A stretch of DNA of 64,000 bases from Pseudomonadota bacterium (GTDB lineage: Bacteria > Pseudomonadota > Alphaproteobacteria > Puniceispirillales > Marisalimonadaceae). The notes under the pieces were generated by a model, which worked only from the letters and a program-made list of their open reading frames with translations, was not told the DNA's origin and did no database searches. The position numbers were made by a program, and so were the translations under genes. The stretch is from assembly GCA_028382005.1 (NCBI GenBank), contig JAOESH010000002.1:92844-156843 (forward strand), in the 5' to 3' direction. Shown one piece after another: positions 36,374 to 44,551 of this stretch (its first letter is position 1; every line of letters starts with the position of its first letter).

Positions 36374-36883
36374 TTATCTCAAAATTAGGTTTCCAATATC
36401 CATTTTTTTGATTAAAATTTCTTTATTAGCCCATTTATCTATAATACCATCAAATTCATTTTTTGATATTTTGTAATAATCTAAATACATGTCTATGAAT
36501 TCTTCTGGATAAGATCCATCATAAGGTTCAACTAAATTTTTTGCTTGCTCTCTGTCTATTGCCCCTCTTCTAACTTCAATCAATGCGTCTTGATTAGCTC
36601 TACCAAATCGAAATTTTAAATATATAAGGTAGTCATGAAGAAGGTAAAGGTATTGATCTGTTTGTCCAAAATTTGTAAATATTCCTAGGTTAGTTGTGTC
36701 ACTTTGCTTTAACCCGCAATGTTTTTTTGCAATTAAATAATTTCGGTAAGGGTCCCAATTTTCAAAGTGAGACCAATGAGTGAGTTTTATTTTGGAGGTG
36801 TTATGCTGATTTAAATGGTAAATATAAAAATAATTTTCATAATCAGAAAGATTTGCTTTTTCAATTATATTTTTATGACCGCC
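36374..36883 (-). pseudogene. C-terminal remnant of N-acetyl sugar amidotransferase (WbpG/PseA/WbuX family)
   Basis: A continuous frame of 169 codons without a proper start. It reads GGHKNIIEKANLSDYENYFY at its upstream end, then THWSHFENWDPYRNYLIAKK, GIFTNFGQTDQYLYLLHDYL and IYLKFRFGRANQDALIEVRR, ending DREQAKNLVEPYDG and a stop. These blocks match the C-terminal half of WbpG/PseA-type enzymes, which turn an acetamido group into an acetamidino group. An in-frame stop lies directly upstream (36884-36886) and the N-terminal PP-loop ATP site (SGGxDS) is absent. The gene is therefore dead. Confidence 0.78.
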
Positions 36884-37105
36884 TTATAAATAAAGTTTTT
36901 TTTGTTATATCTATTTTCATTTAAAATTCTAACATTTATAAAGTGGTGTTCATTAACAAAGTTTTTGTCACTATTTCTACAATGGTAATATAATAAAAGC
37001 TCCAAGTATTTTTCTTTTAATTCTCTTAAATTATAGACAGAAATATTTTCTCTCGCAAAATGAACACTCAACTAATTTCTTATTTATATCACTTATAAAA
37101 TAATT
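36884..37105 (-). other. Degenerate region upstream of the amidotransferase remnant
   Basis: A 69-codon open frame from a TTG (37071 down to 36865) overlaps the remnant out of frame. Its protein has no recognisable motif and a composition (many Asn, Lys, Tyr) like translated decay. One alternative frame gives CSFCERKYFC, reminiscent of a cysteine pair, but is interrupted. I see no SGGxDS loop in any frame. The region is probably scar tissue from the loss of the front of the amidotransferase or of a neighbour. Confidence 0.4.
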
Positions 37106-37714
37106 TTAAATTATTTTATTGTTGGAACTCGTAATTATTTCTCCTGCCTTTATAAATGTACCTTTTTGTATACTAACTCCTTCCCTAATTATTGCTCCTG
37201 CTCCTATAAAACATTGATCACCTATTGAAACATCACCTAAGATAGTTGACGATGGAGCTAAATGGACATTATTACCAATTGATACGCCATGTTCAATAAC
37301 AACATTGTTATTTATAATACAATTTTTTTTAATATGTGATTTTGCATTTACTATAGTGCCATTCATAATTAGAGTTCCTTCTTCTATTGATGCTGTTGGT
37401 GAAATATAACAAAAGTTAGATTTTAGAATAGGGAATTTACAGCCTAATTTTTTGCATTCATTAAAGAGATAGATTCTTTTACTAGGGTTTCTTATATACC
37501 CAATCGAAATAAATATATTTTTGTATTTTTCTGTAGCCTGAATTAACTGTTCGTCAGAACCAATCCATTTATAGCCATTTGTGGCTAATGGAGCATTTTT
37601 ATTGGGGTCAATAAACCCAGCTAAATTAAATGACTTATTTTGTAAAAGTATGTCTGCGCATGCCAAACTATGCCCCCCCCCTCCTATAAATAAGATATCT
37701 AAAGTATTAGTCAC
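37106..37714 (-). CDS. Sugar O/N-acetyltransferase, NeuD/PglD family
   Basis: 202 residues. An N-terminal Rossmann-like sugar-nucleotide domain (ILFIGGGGHSLACADILLQ) is followed by a left-handed beta-helix with hexapeptide repeats from about residue 105 (ASIEEGTLIMNGTIV, NVVIEHGVSIGNNVHLAP). PglD-type enzymes acetylate UDP-4-amino sugars with acetyl-CoA; NeuD-type act on sialic acids. The start overlaps the LegC-like gene by four bases, which favours the PglD/LegH role, since LegC-type enzymes supply the 4-amino group. The GGGG is encoded by a run of nine G, a possible slippage site. Confidence 0.8.
   Translation of the reverse strand: MTNTLDILFIGGGGHSLACADILLQNKSFNLAGFIDPNKNAPLATNGYKWIGSDEQLIQATEKYKNIFISIGYIRNPSKRIYLFNECKKLGCKFPILKSNFCYISPTASIEEGTLIMNGTIVNAKSHIKKNCIINNNVVIEHGVSIGNNVHLAPSSTILGDVSIGDQCFIGAGAIIREGVSIQKGTFIKAGEIITSSNNKII
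37673..37681 (-). repeat. Homopolymer of nine G inside the PglD-like gene
   Basis: On the plus strand positions 37673-37681 are nine consecutive C, i.e. nine G in the coding strand at codons 12-14 after GGA. In DNA this AT-rich such a run is exceptional. Gain or loss of one base would frameshift the gene within its first 20 codons. Long G tracts are classic slipped-strand phase-variation switches in surface-glycan genes of Campylobacter and Helicobacter; whether it varies here is not known. Confidence 0.85.
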
Positions 37715-38892
37715 AATATCCGTCCTAAAAATGGGCTACTTGGAATATTAATGACGCTTTTTTGTAATATTTTTGCTTGCGTCAAATCCATAGACGGACT
37801 ATTTTTAAAAGGTTTTAATGAACTTAGAAGTTCCCATGTTGGTCTACATTCATAGCCATGGTTAATAAGATCTTGGACTATTATATCCCTATATTTAGAA
37901 ATTTTTTTACTTAATATAATAGTATTTAACCAATTATTCCCATCGCAATCACTAGGTCCTGAAAAAAAGACTACATCTTTTACCTTTTCAAAGTTAATAC
38001 GATAGTTGTTTTGAAGCTTTTGCTTTTCAATTAAATATTTAGGAAGTTTCTTGAGTTGAGAATTTCCTAGAGCGGCATTTAATGCAGGCATTCTATAATT
38101 ATAACCAACCATATCATGTATATATTTAAAGTTATGTTTTAATTTTGCGGTAGTTGTTATGTGTCTAGCATATTTAGCTATTTTGATGTCGTTTGTAATT
38201 AGAGCGCCTCCGGCACCAGTAGTGATGATTTTGTTGCCATTAAAGCTTAAAGAACTGCATTTACCAAATGTACCAGCGTGTTTCCCTTTTTTAAAACTTC
38301 CTAGAGCTTCAGCAGCATCTTCAATAACAATTAAATTATATTGAAGAGCTAATTTTTTAAGTCTAATAATATCACCTATAAAACCAAATATATGTACAGG
38401 TATAATAGCATGTATTCTTCTGCCAGTTTTTAAGTTTATACATTCATTATTTTCAATTTTTGTATTTTTCTTTAAATATATTTCTAACTTATCCACATCA
38501 ATACCGAAGCTATTCATTTCAGTATCTACAAAGTGAGGTATAGAACCACAATATTTAATTGCATTTGCAGTGGCAACAAATGTTAATGAAGGGACCAAAA
38601 CTTCATCTTTTGTTTTAATTTTATTTACTAATAAACAGGTGTGCAAAGCAGATGTTCCATTGCATGTTGCTATTGCATAAGATGATCCTGTATATTGGCA
38701 TATTGCTTTTTCAAAATCATTTATTTCCTCTCCAACTGATGAAACGAAACTAGATTTTAAATTTTTTACAACGGATTTTATATCATTTTCACAAATTTGA
38801 GGTTCATGTAAATTGGCGCTGTCTAATTTAATTGTTTTTTTAATAACAGCTATAATATTATCTGTTAACTCCTTAACTTTAGTGTTGCTCAT
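37711..38892 (-). CDS. legC: DegT/DnrJ/EryC1 aminotransferase, LegC-like
   Basis: 393 residues of a PLP sugar aminotransferase. It has HEPQICENDIKSV, SSFVSSVGEEINDFE and NGTSALH, the last binding the cofactor phosphate. The PLP Lys is Lys221 in SLSFNGNKIITTGAGG. The FVSSVG and FNGNKI blocks are the marks of the LegC group, which aminates UDP-4-keto-6-deoxy-GlcNAc at C4. PglE does the same in bacillosamine synthesis. It overlaps the PglD-like gene by four bases. LegB-like dehydratase lies 1.8 kb upstream on the same strand beyond an ABC transporter. Confidence 0.85.
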   Translation of the reverse strand: MSNTKVKELTDNIIAVIKKTIKLDSANLHEPQICENDIKSVVKNLKSSFVSSVGEEINDFEKAICQYTGSSYAIATCNGTSALHTCLLVNKIKTKDEVLVPSLTFVATANAIKYCGSIPHFVDTEMNSFGIDVDKLEIYLKKNTKIENNECINLKTGRRIHAIIPVHIFGFIGDIIRLKKLALQYNLIVIEDAAEALGSFKKGKHAGTFGKCSSLSFNGNKIITTGAGGALITNDIKIAKYARHITTTAKLKHNFKYIHDMVGYNYRMPALNAALGNSQLKKLPKYLIEKQKLQNNYRINFEKVKDVVFFSGPSDCDGNNWLNTIILSKKISKYRDIIVQDLINHGYECRPTWELLSSLKPFKNSPSMDLTQAKILQKSVINIPSSPFLGRIL

Positions 38893-38921
38893 AATTTTTT
38901 ACCCATTTTATATGAAACATC

Positions 38922-40694
38922 TTATGATTGTCTATACATTAAGTCATAAAATATATTCTTAATTTCCAGTAGAGAATTAAAAGTTCCTTTCTCAACTATC
39001 ATACCATTATCAATTACATAAATAAAATCAGCATTTTTAAGAGTTTCACGTTTATGAGATACGACTATTATAGTCATTTTACCTTTAAGTCTTTCTATAG
39101 CCTTACGTATAAAAATGTCTGATTTGCTATCTAGTGAACTTGTTGCTTCATCTAAAATTAGTAAATTAGGCTTTCTTAATAATGCTCTAGCAATTGTAAT
39201 TCTTTGCTTTTGCCCTCCAGAAAGGCTTGTCCCATTATTACCAACAATTGTATCAAACTTATTTGGAAGTTTGTTAATAAACTCCATTGCATTCGCATTT
39301 AAGCAAGCTTCTATCATTTCTTGTTCAGTAATATCGCTTTGGAACCATTTAAGGTTTTGCCTTATAGACGTATTGTATAATTGGGGATCTTGAGGAACGT
39401 AGCCAATGTGATCACGAAAATAATTTAAATTGACATTTTTATAAGGTTGATCATCTATTAATAACTGTCCTGTTGTTATTGATTGTAAACCAAGTATTAA
39501 GTCAATTATAGTCGATTTTCCGCTTCCTGAATGACCGGTTATACCGGTTACTTTATTAGCAAAAATTTTCATATCTATTTTTTTTAAATAAAACGCACTA
39601 TTTTGATGATAGAAATTAACTTTTGATAATACTATTGATTTGTTAATTACATTGGTCTTAACTTTCCCCGTTCTTGATCTAAATGATTTAGCTTGTAGGA
39701 CTATATCATTAAGTTGGTTAAAGCTTGGTAATAAATTAGAAATATTAAGATTAGCTTGAAGAACTTTACTTAAAACTGGCATTGCCCTCATCAAAGCCCA
39801 TAAAACAGCCGCTGTTTCAGATAAATTATTATTAATATTATTTGACACTCCAATTGCTATAATAGCAGCTAAAACAGTAAAAGGTTGGAATAGATAAGCT
39901 GACGCAGATAAAAAAGTTTGTGATTTCACGGCTATATTAGAATGTGTTTTTGTATTTAAAATGTGATTTTGAATTGTTTCACTTTGCTTGTTGTGACTAA
40001 TAATTAATCGGATAGACAAAAAAAGCTCGTAAAGACTCCCTGTCATTTTATTTGCAGTTTCAGTAGTTTTTTTACCTAAAACAAAACTAATTTTATGAAG
40101 TAGTAGAAAAGGGATCATGAATACTACTGCAATACCAATAGCAATTAATGTGAGTTTAGGATTTATCCAAAGAGGAATAGAGAAATAAACAATTAGTTGA
40201 AATAAGTAAGCAAATTGTTGTGCTAATTGGCTAATAGTGTCTGAAATATTTGACAATTCTTTTTGAAAAGAATTAATTAACTTTCCTTGTTCGATTTGTG
40301 AAAAAAAGAGCCAATTTGACTTTAATATAGATTTTAAATTTACATTAGATAAGTCAACAAATATATTGTACTTAACTTTAAGGCAAATAAATCTTGTAAA
40401 AGTTTCAACTCCTGCCTTCATAAAATTTGCAATTATAAACAGGGATGCAAAAGAAAAAAAACTAGGTTGAATGTCCATTAATATAAAATAATCTAGCATA
40501 AATTCTGTAATAGGTGATGGGCTTTTTAAATCACTATTTAAAACAAATTCTGCTAAAGGCGTTATACTAAAAATTAAAAATGCAGCGGATATTATTTCAA
40601 TAAGAAATACACATAATAAAATAATCATATGTTTCTTAAATAAAATTAGGATAGGTAATAAAGATTGATAAGACTTAATGATATTAAATTTCAT
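38922..40694 (-). CDS. ABC transporter, fused membrane and ATPase domains (flippase/MsbA type)
   Basis: 590 residues. Residues 1-310 carry about six membrane helices, and residues 345-590 are the ATPase with Walker A GHSGSGKST, signature LSGGQKQRITIARAL, Walker B LLILDEATSSLD and switch VSHKRE. This half-transporter layout is shared by MsbA and PglK. The setting, between legB- and legC-like genes and near PglC- and PglF-like genes, makes a PglK-like flippase of a lipid-linked oligosaccharide likely. No Wzx-type flippase is in the window, which fits. Confidence 0.82.
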   Translation of the reverse strand: MKFNIIKSYQSLLPILILFKKHMIILLCVFLIEIISAAFLIFSITPLAEFVLNSDLKSPSPITEFMLDYFILMDIQPSFFSFASLFIIANFMKAGVETFTRFICLKVKYNIFVDLSNVNLKSILKSNWLFFSQIEQGKLINSFQKELSNISDTISQLAQQFAYLFQLIVYFSIPLWINPKLTLIAIGIAVVFMIPFLLLHKISFVLGKKTTETANKMTGSLYELFLSIRLIISHNKQSETIQNHILNTKTHSNIAVKSQTFLSASAYLFQPFTVLAAIIAIGVSNNINNNLSETAAVLWALMRAMPVLSKVLQANLNISNLLPSFNQLNDIVLQAKSFRSRTGKVKTNVINKSIVLSKVNFYHQNSAFYLKKIDMKIFANKVTGITGHSGSGKSTIIDLILGLQSITTGQLLIDDQPYKNVNLNYFRDHIGYVPQDPQLYNTSIRQNLKWFQSDITEQEMIEACLNANAMEFINKLPNKFDTIVGNNGTSLSGGQKQRITIARALLRKPNLLILDEATSSLDSKSDIFIRKAIERLKGKMTIIVVSHKRETLKNADFIYVIDNGMIVEKGTFNSLLEIKNIFYDLMYRQS

Positions 40695-40721
40695 TTTTAT
40701 TTTTTTCTAATTACAAAAAGA

Positions 40722-41726
40722 TTAAGTAACATATCCTGTATTTTTGTATTTATTTATATTTTCATCACTTTGAAACCATTTAATAGTTTCATCTATTCCT
40801 TTTTCAAAACCAGATAAGTTGCTATATTGAGGCGTCCAATCAAGGTTTAGGATGGCTTTTGAGTTATCAGCCCATAATCTTTCAACCTCACTTTTTTCAG
40901 GCCTTTTTCTACTGTCTTGAATTTCAATTTTTGAATTTAAATTAAATTTTTTACTTATTATATTAAATACTTTTTCTATAGAAACCTCATAATTACTTCC
41001 AATATTATAAACTTGACCAACACTTTTTTCATTTAACATGATTGCTATGAAACCAGAAATGGTGTCTTTAATAAAATTAAAGTCTCTAGTCGAATGTATA
41101 TTCCCTAGTTTTACGGTTTCAGCTCCATTAATTAGCTGAACTATGATTGAAGGTATTACTGCCCTTGTAGATTGCCGTGGTCCATATGTATTAAAAGGTC
41201 TACAGATAGATACTGGGCTATCAAAAGAAGAAAAAAATGAAAAAGCCATTTGGTCAGCCCCAATCTTACTTGCTGAGTATGGAGATTGGCCATTTAAAGG
41301 GTGATTTTCTTTAATTGGAACGAACTGAGCTGTTCCATAAACTTCACTTGTTGAAGTATGAATTATTTTGCTAACATCATTTAAACGTGAAGCTTGTAAA
41401 ATATTGACCGTTCCGGTCACGTTTGTATCTATATAAGATTGAGGAGCATAGTATGAATAAGGAATACCAATCAAAGATGCCAAATGAAATACAACTTCAC
41501 AACCCTTCATAATTTCTAACATTTGAGAAAAATCTCTTATATCGCCTAAAATTTTTTCAAAATTTTTTCTTGTTTGACTATTAATATCATCTAGCCACCC
41601 ATAACTATTAAAGGAATTATATTGTGCTAATGCTTTTACCTCGTAGCCACGATGTACTAATTCTTCAACTAGATGAGACCCTATAAACCCGTCAGCACCA
41701 GTAACAAAAATTTTTTTCTTTTTCAT
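40722..41726 (-). CDS. legB: UDP-GlcNAc 4,6-dehydratase, LegB-like SDR
   Basis: 334 residues of an extended SDR. The NAD loop is VTGADGFIGSHLVEEL, then ALAQYNSFNSYGWLDD and FHLASLIGIPYSYYAPQSY. The active site is in STSEVYGTAQF and SPYSASKIGADQ, followed by ICRPFNTYGPRQSTRAVIP. The YNSFNSxGWLD and GIPYSYxAP blocks are characteristic of LegB in the legionaminate pathway. It makes the UDP-4-keto-6-deoxy sugar for LegC. The window also has a WbpM/PglF-like dehydratase and a PseB-like one, so three dehydratases may serve different branches. LegG and LegI are not found. Confidence 0.85.
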   Translation of the reverse strand: MKKKKIFVTGADGFIGSHLVEELVHRGYEVKALAQYNSFNSYGWLDDINSQTRKNFEKILGDIRDFSQMLEIMKGCEVVFHLASLIGIPYSYYAPQSYIDTNVTGTVNILQASRLNDVSKIIHTSTSEVYGTAQFVPIKENHPLNGQSPYSASKIGADQMAFSFFSSFDSPVSICRPFNTYGPRQSTRAVIPSIIVQLINGAETVKLGNIHSTRDFNFIKDTISGFIAIMLNEKSVGQVYNIGSNYEVSIEKVFNIISKKFNLNSKIEIQDSRKRPEKSEVERLWADNSKAILNLDWTPQYSNLSGFEKGIDETIKWFQSDENINKYKNTGYVT

Positions 41727-41756
41727 AAAAAAACCTATATAAACATTTTACTAAAC

Positions 41757-42419
41757 TTATTCAAAATAGATAAATTCGAAGTCACCTTTATAATTATATT
41801 CTTTATAAAGCCACTTCCATTCCTCTTCATCCAAAAAGGATTGTGCGGTAAGAGCCCAACATTGTAAATTAAACAATTCTTTTTCATTTCTGTAACTTTC
41901 TACCATCACATAGCTATTTTTTGAAATTCTATTTATTTCTTTAATAGCGAGTTTTAACTCTGGAAGCCTAAAATTATGCAACATACCTATGGAAATTAAA
42001 AGATCAAATTGTTCGTTCTGAAAAGGCAATATTTCTCTTGCATCTAATTTTTTTAAATAAGGTTTAGTTTCAGTAGTAGCGCCTTTAATACCATATGAGG
42101 ATATATCAATCCCTGTTAAACAAATTTTTGGAAGTAGTTGTTTTATTTCGTGTAGTAAAAAAGCTTTACCACAACCTAAATCAATCAGTTTTGATGAATT
42201 CGTTAAATTATAGTCTTGAATAATTTTTTTTGCAACATTTGTCCATAATCCAGGAATATACTTATAACCCCCATAGCCATATTTTCTATCTCCGTCCCAA
42301 TAATCTTTCCCGTATTTCTTAGACACTTTCATGCAATTAATTTTATCATCAATCATTCGAGATATATAATCACGTTTTGTAGATTTATGATGAGATGTTA
42401 CAAAATTTTTTAAATTCAT
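41757..42419 (-). CDS. Class I SAM-dependent methyltransferase
   Basis: 220 residues. SAM motif I is KLIDLGCGKAFLLHEI, with LTGIDISSYGI as motif post-I and LPFQNEQFDLLISIGMLHN as motif II/III. The start region GYGGYKYIPGLW and the end LFNLQCWALTAQSFLDEEEW are blocks I associate with methyltransferases found in carbohydrate clusters with the small LIC12192-type protein, which is the next gene upstream (four-base overlap). The acceptor is probably a sugar nucleotide or glycan hydroxyl. Confidence 0.78.
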   Translation of the reverse strand: MNLKNFVTSHHKSTKRDYISRMIDDKINCMKVSKKYGKDYWDGDRKYGYGGYKYIPGLWTNVAKKIIQDYNLTNSSKLIDLGCGKAFLLHEIKQLLPKICLTGIDISSYGIKGATTETKPYLKKLDAREILPFQNEQFDLLISIGMLHNFRLPELKLAIKEINRISKNSYVMVESYRNEKELFNLQCWALTAQSFLDEEEWKWLYKEYNYKGDFEFIYFE

Positions 42420-42814
42420 TTGTTATCATTTAAATAGTTTAAATTTGTTGTCAACTTTATCTGCCACAAGGTTTCAATTTCTTCAAAGCTTGCATTGTTA
42501 TAAATTTTCATTCCTTCACATGCAAAATGTAATTCTTTTTTATTTTCTAAAAAAGTATTAATAATTTTAGATCGAGAATAAAAATTTTCAGGCAATTGAA
42601 AAATACTATAAGCAACAATACCGTCTATATAATCAAATTCTGAAACAATTAGATTTAGCATTAGATTTGAACCTGGCATTGCATATTCTGTAGCACTGAG
42701 TAAATATGTAAATTTATATTTAATACAATAATCTCTAATTATTATATTTTGAATATGTTGAGGAACTCTTTCTTGTAAAAATGTTCGGCTGAATATATAC
42801 CCTCTCAACTTCAT
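42416..42814 (-). CDS. Small 'sporadic carbohydrate cluster' protein (LIC12192-like)
   Basis: 132 residues, soluble, no known catalytic motif. The start LRGYIFSRTFLQERVPQHIQ and the middle LLSATEYAMPGSNLMLN and IDGIVAYSIFQLP resemble, from memory, the LIC12192 family of small proteins named only for their scattered occurrence in carbohydrate gene clusters of Leptospira and cyanobacteria. The function of the family is unknown. It overlaps the methyltransferase by four bases and the 2OG oxygenase by four bases, so the three are made together. Confidence 0.68.
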   Translation of the reverse strand: MKLRGYIFSRTFLQERVPQHIQNIIIRDYCIKYKFTYLLSATEYAMPGSNLMLNLIVSEFDYIDGIVAYSIFQLPENFYSRSKIINTFLENKKELHFACEGMKIYNNASFEEIETLWQIKLTTNLNYLNDNK

Positions 42815-43614
42815 GATTTTATTTTTGGAAAGTTGTAATTCATACCCAACTTACTAAGAGGTTTAAGTGTTATAGGTTCAAAAAACTCACCTAATTTTTT
42901 ATCTTTATATGGTGTAAAAATACCTTTGAATCTACAATTCATAGACCATCTTGTCTCACTTTCCTGATTAACTATGTTTCCATGAGGGAGACTTTGATTA
43001 AAAATTAATATTTCACCATATTTTAACTCCAGCCAAATAATATCATTTTTAATATTTTCGTATAGATCTTTGCTGTTTTTTCCAGACTTGAGCTCAAAAT
43101 TTTCATGTAGATCCTCCGTTTTATTCGGTGGCAAAATGAACATTGTTTTTGTTTTATAACAATCAACTAATGGTATCCAAACAACAGCTTCAAATGGAGA
43201 GTCTCCAGACCAAGTGTCTGCATGAACTGGTAATAATGAACTATTATCCATTGGTAACTGAATACTTAAATTTATTCTTAATTGCATAGCAAGTTCATTG
43301 CCCACAATCATGTCCAAATAGTTTCTAGAAACGTTATAATAGTTTTTTCTAAAATAGTCATTACTAGTTATTGAATGTATAACTTTAAGTCTGAAATCAT
43401 TTAAATTTTCAGGCTTTACAAATTTATGGATGTTGTTAAGCCAATCTTGATTATCTAATATTTCTTTAATACCTAATATCTTAGCGCTACTCTCAACTAT
43501 ATAATTTTGTAAATCATTGAGAATGGGTATATTTGAACTCTTTCTTATAATATAACCATTTTGGAGAAACTCATTATAAATTTCTTCTTCACTATTATTT
43601 AAAAAATTAGACAT
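42811..43614 (-). CDS. 2-oxoglutarate/Fe(II) oxygenase of the sporadic carbohydrate cluster type
   Basis: 267 residues. The iron-binding facial triad is seen as PVHADTWSGDSP (His-x-Asp) and, about 90 residues later, NQSLPHGNIVNQ (His), followed by SETRWSMNCRFKG, where the Arg should bind 2-oxoglutarate. Members of this kind accompany the small LIC12192-type protein in carbohydrate clusters. It would hydroxylate or oxidise a sugar or sugar-linked substrate with O2. It overlaps the genes on both sides (four and eight bases). The substrate is unknown. Confidence 0.75.
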   Translation of the reverse strand: MSNFLNNSEEEIYNEFLQNGYIIRKSSNIPILNDLQNYIVESSAKILGIKEILDNQDWLNNIHKFVKPENLNDFRLKVIHSITSNDYFRKNYYNVSRNYLDMIVGNELAMQLRINLSIQLPMDNSSLLPVHADTWSGDSPFEAVVWIPLVDCYKTKTMFILPPNKTEDLHENFELKSGKNSKDLYENIKNDIIWLELKYGEILIFNQSLPHGNIVNQESETRWSMNCRFKGIFTPYKDKKLGEFFEPITLKPLSKLGMNYNFPKIKS

Positions 43615-44542
43615 TTATTTTCTTTAACCTCAATTTCATTTCTAAAGCTAACGATTTTGGACTAATGCCGGCTGTTTCTAAGAGGGATTTTTGGCTGCCA
43701 TAATTTTTTGTGTAATAATCGGGAATACCAATTCTATGAAAGTTTATAAATGTGTCATTCATTTTATCGTTCAAAAACTCAAGAATTGAACTACCTAATC
43801 CTCCAGTTCTAAAATGTTCTTCAACTGATACTATAGCCTTTACTTTTGGTATCCATTTCAGAAGGCTGTCTTGATCAAGTGGCTTAACTGTATGCATATG
43901 CATCAATCCACATTGAATTCCTTCATTTTTTAAAATATTACATGCTTCAGCTGCAATTTGTGCCATAACTCCAGTAGTAATAAAAAGGCCTTCTTCAGGT
44001 TTTTTCATTATGATAGCCTTGCCAATTTTAAAATTTGTTTTTGAATTACTGATAATTTTATCACCCCCTTTTCCTAGTCTTATGTATATTGGGTGAGGCC
44101 AATCTATAGTACATTTCATGAGCTCTTTCATTTCTAATGCATCACATGGCGCTATTATAGTAATGTTTGGCAATGTTTTTAAAATTCCAAAGTCTTCTGT
44201 AGCTAAATGGGTTGGTCCTAGAGGAGCATATACTAGACCACCTCCATTCGCTATTAGACGAACTGGCAAGTCATGTAAGCATAAATCCATGGCTATTTGT
44301 TCAAAGCACCTTCTTGTTAAAAATGTCGCTATTGTGTTAACATACGGAATAAAACCTTCAAGTGCTAAACCAGCTGACATACCTATAATGTGTTGTTCAG
44401 AAACGCCTTCCATGTAAAATTTATTAGGCATATTTATTTTCATTTCATCTAATACGCCGGGTCCTAAATCAGAGCCAATGAATACGACTTGCTTATTCTT
44501 TTGAGCAAGTTCATAAACGGAATTAAGGGCTGTTTTTCTCAT
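43607..44542 (-). CDS. Transketolase-like protein, C-terminal (pyrimidine-binding) subunit
   Basis: 311 residues, the second half of a split transketolase. EGVSEQHIIGMSAGLALEG carries the Glu that activates the thiamine ring. APLGPTHLATEDFGIL and VSVEEHFRTGGLGS follow, the latter in the C-terminal domain. It should pair with the 279-residue subunit encoded just upstream (9-base gap) to form a TPP enzyme moving a two-carbon ketol unit. Split transketolases in glycan clusters are distinct from the housekeeping enzyme. The pentose-phosphate reaction cannot be excluded, but the setting argues for a dedicated sugar-building step. Confidence 0.85.
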   Translation of the reverse strand: MRKTALNSVYELAQKNKQVVFIGSDLGPGVLDEMKINMPNKFYMEGVSEQHIIGMSAGLALEGFIPYVNTIATFLTRRCFEQIAMDLCLHDLPVRLIANGGGLVYAPLGPTHLATEDFGILKTLPNITIIAPCDALEMKELMKCTIDWPHPIYIRLGKGGDKIISNSKTNFKIGKAIIMKKPEEGLFITTGVMAQIAAEACNILKNEGIQCGLMHMHTVKPLDQDSLLKWIPKVKAIVSVEEHFRTGGLGSSILEFLNDKMNDTFINFHRIGIPDYYTKNYGSQKSLLETAGISPKSLALEMKLRLKKINV

Positions 44543-44551
44543 GACAATTAT

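Noticed and set aside
36865..37071. 69-codon frame as a real gene
   Set aside because: It starts at TTG with no ribosome site, overlaps the amidotransferase remnant and has no motif; described as decay instead.
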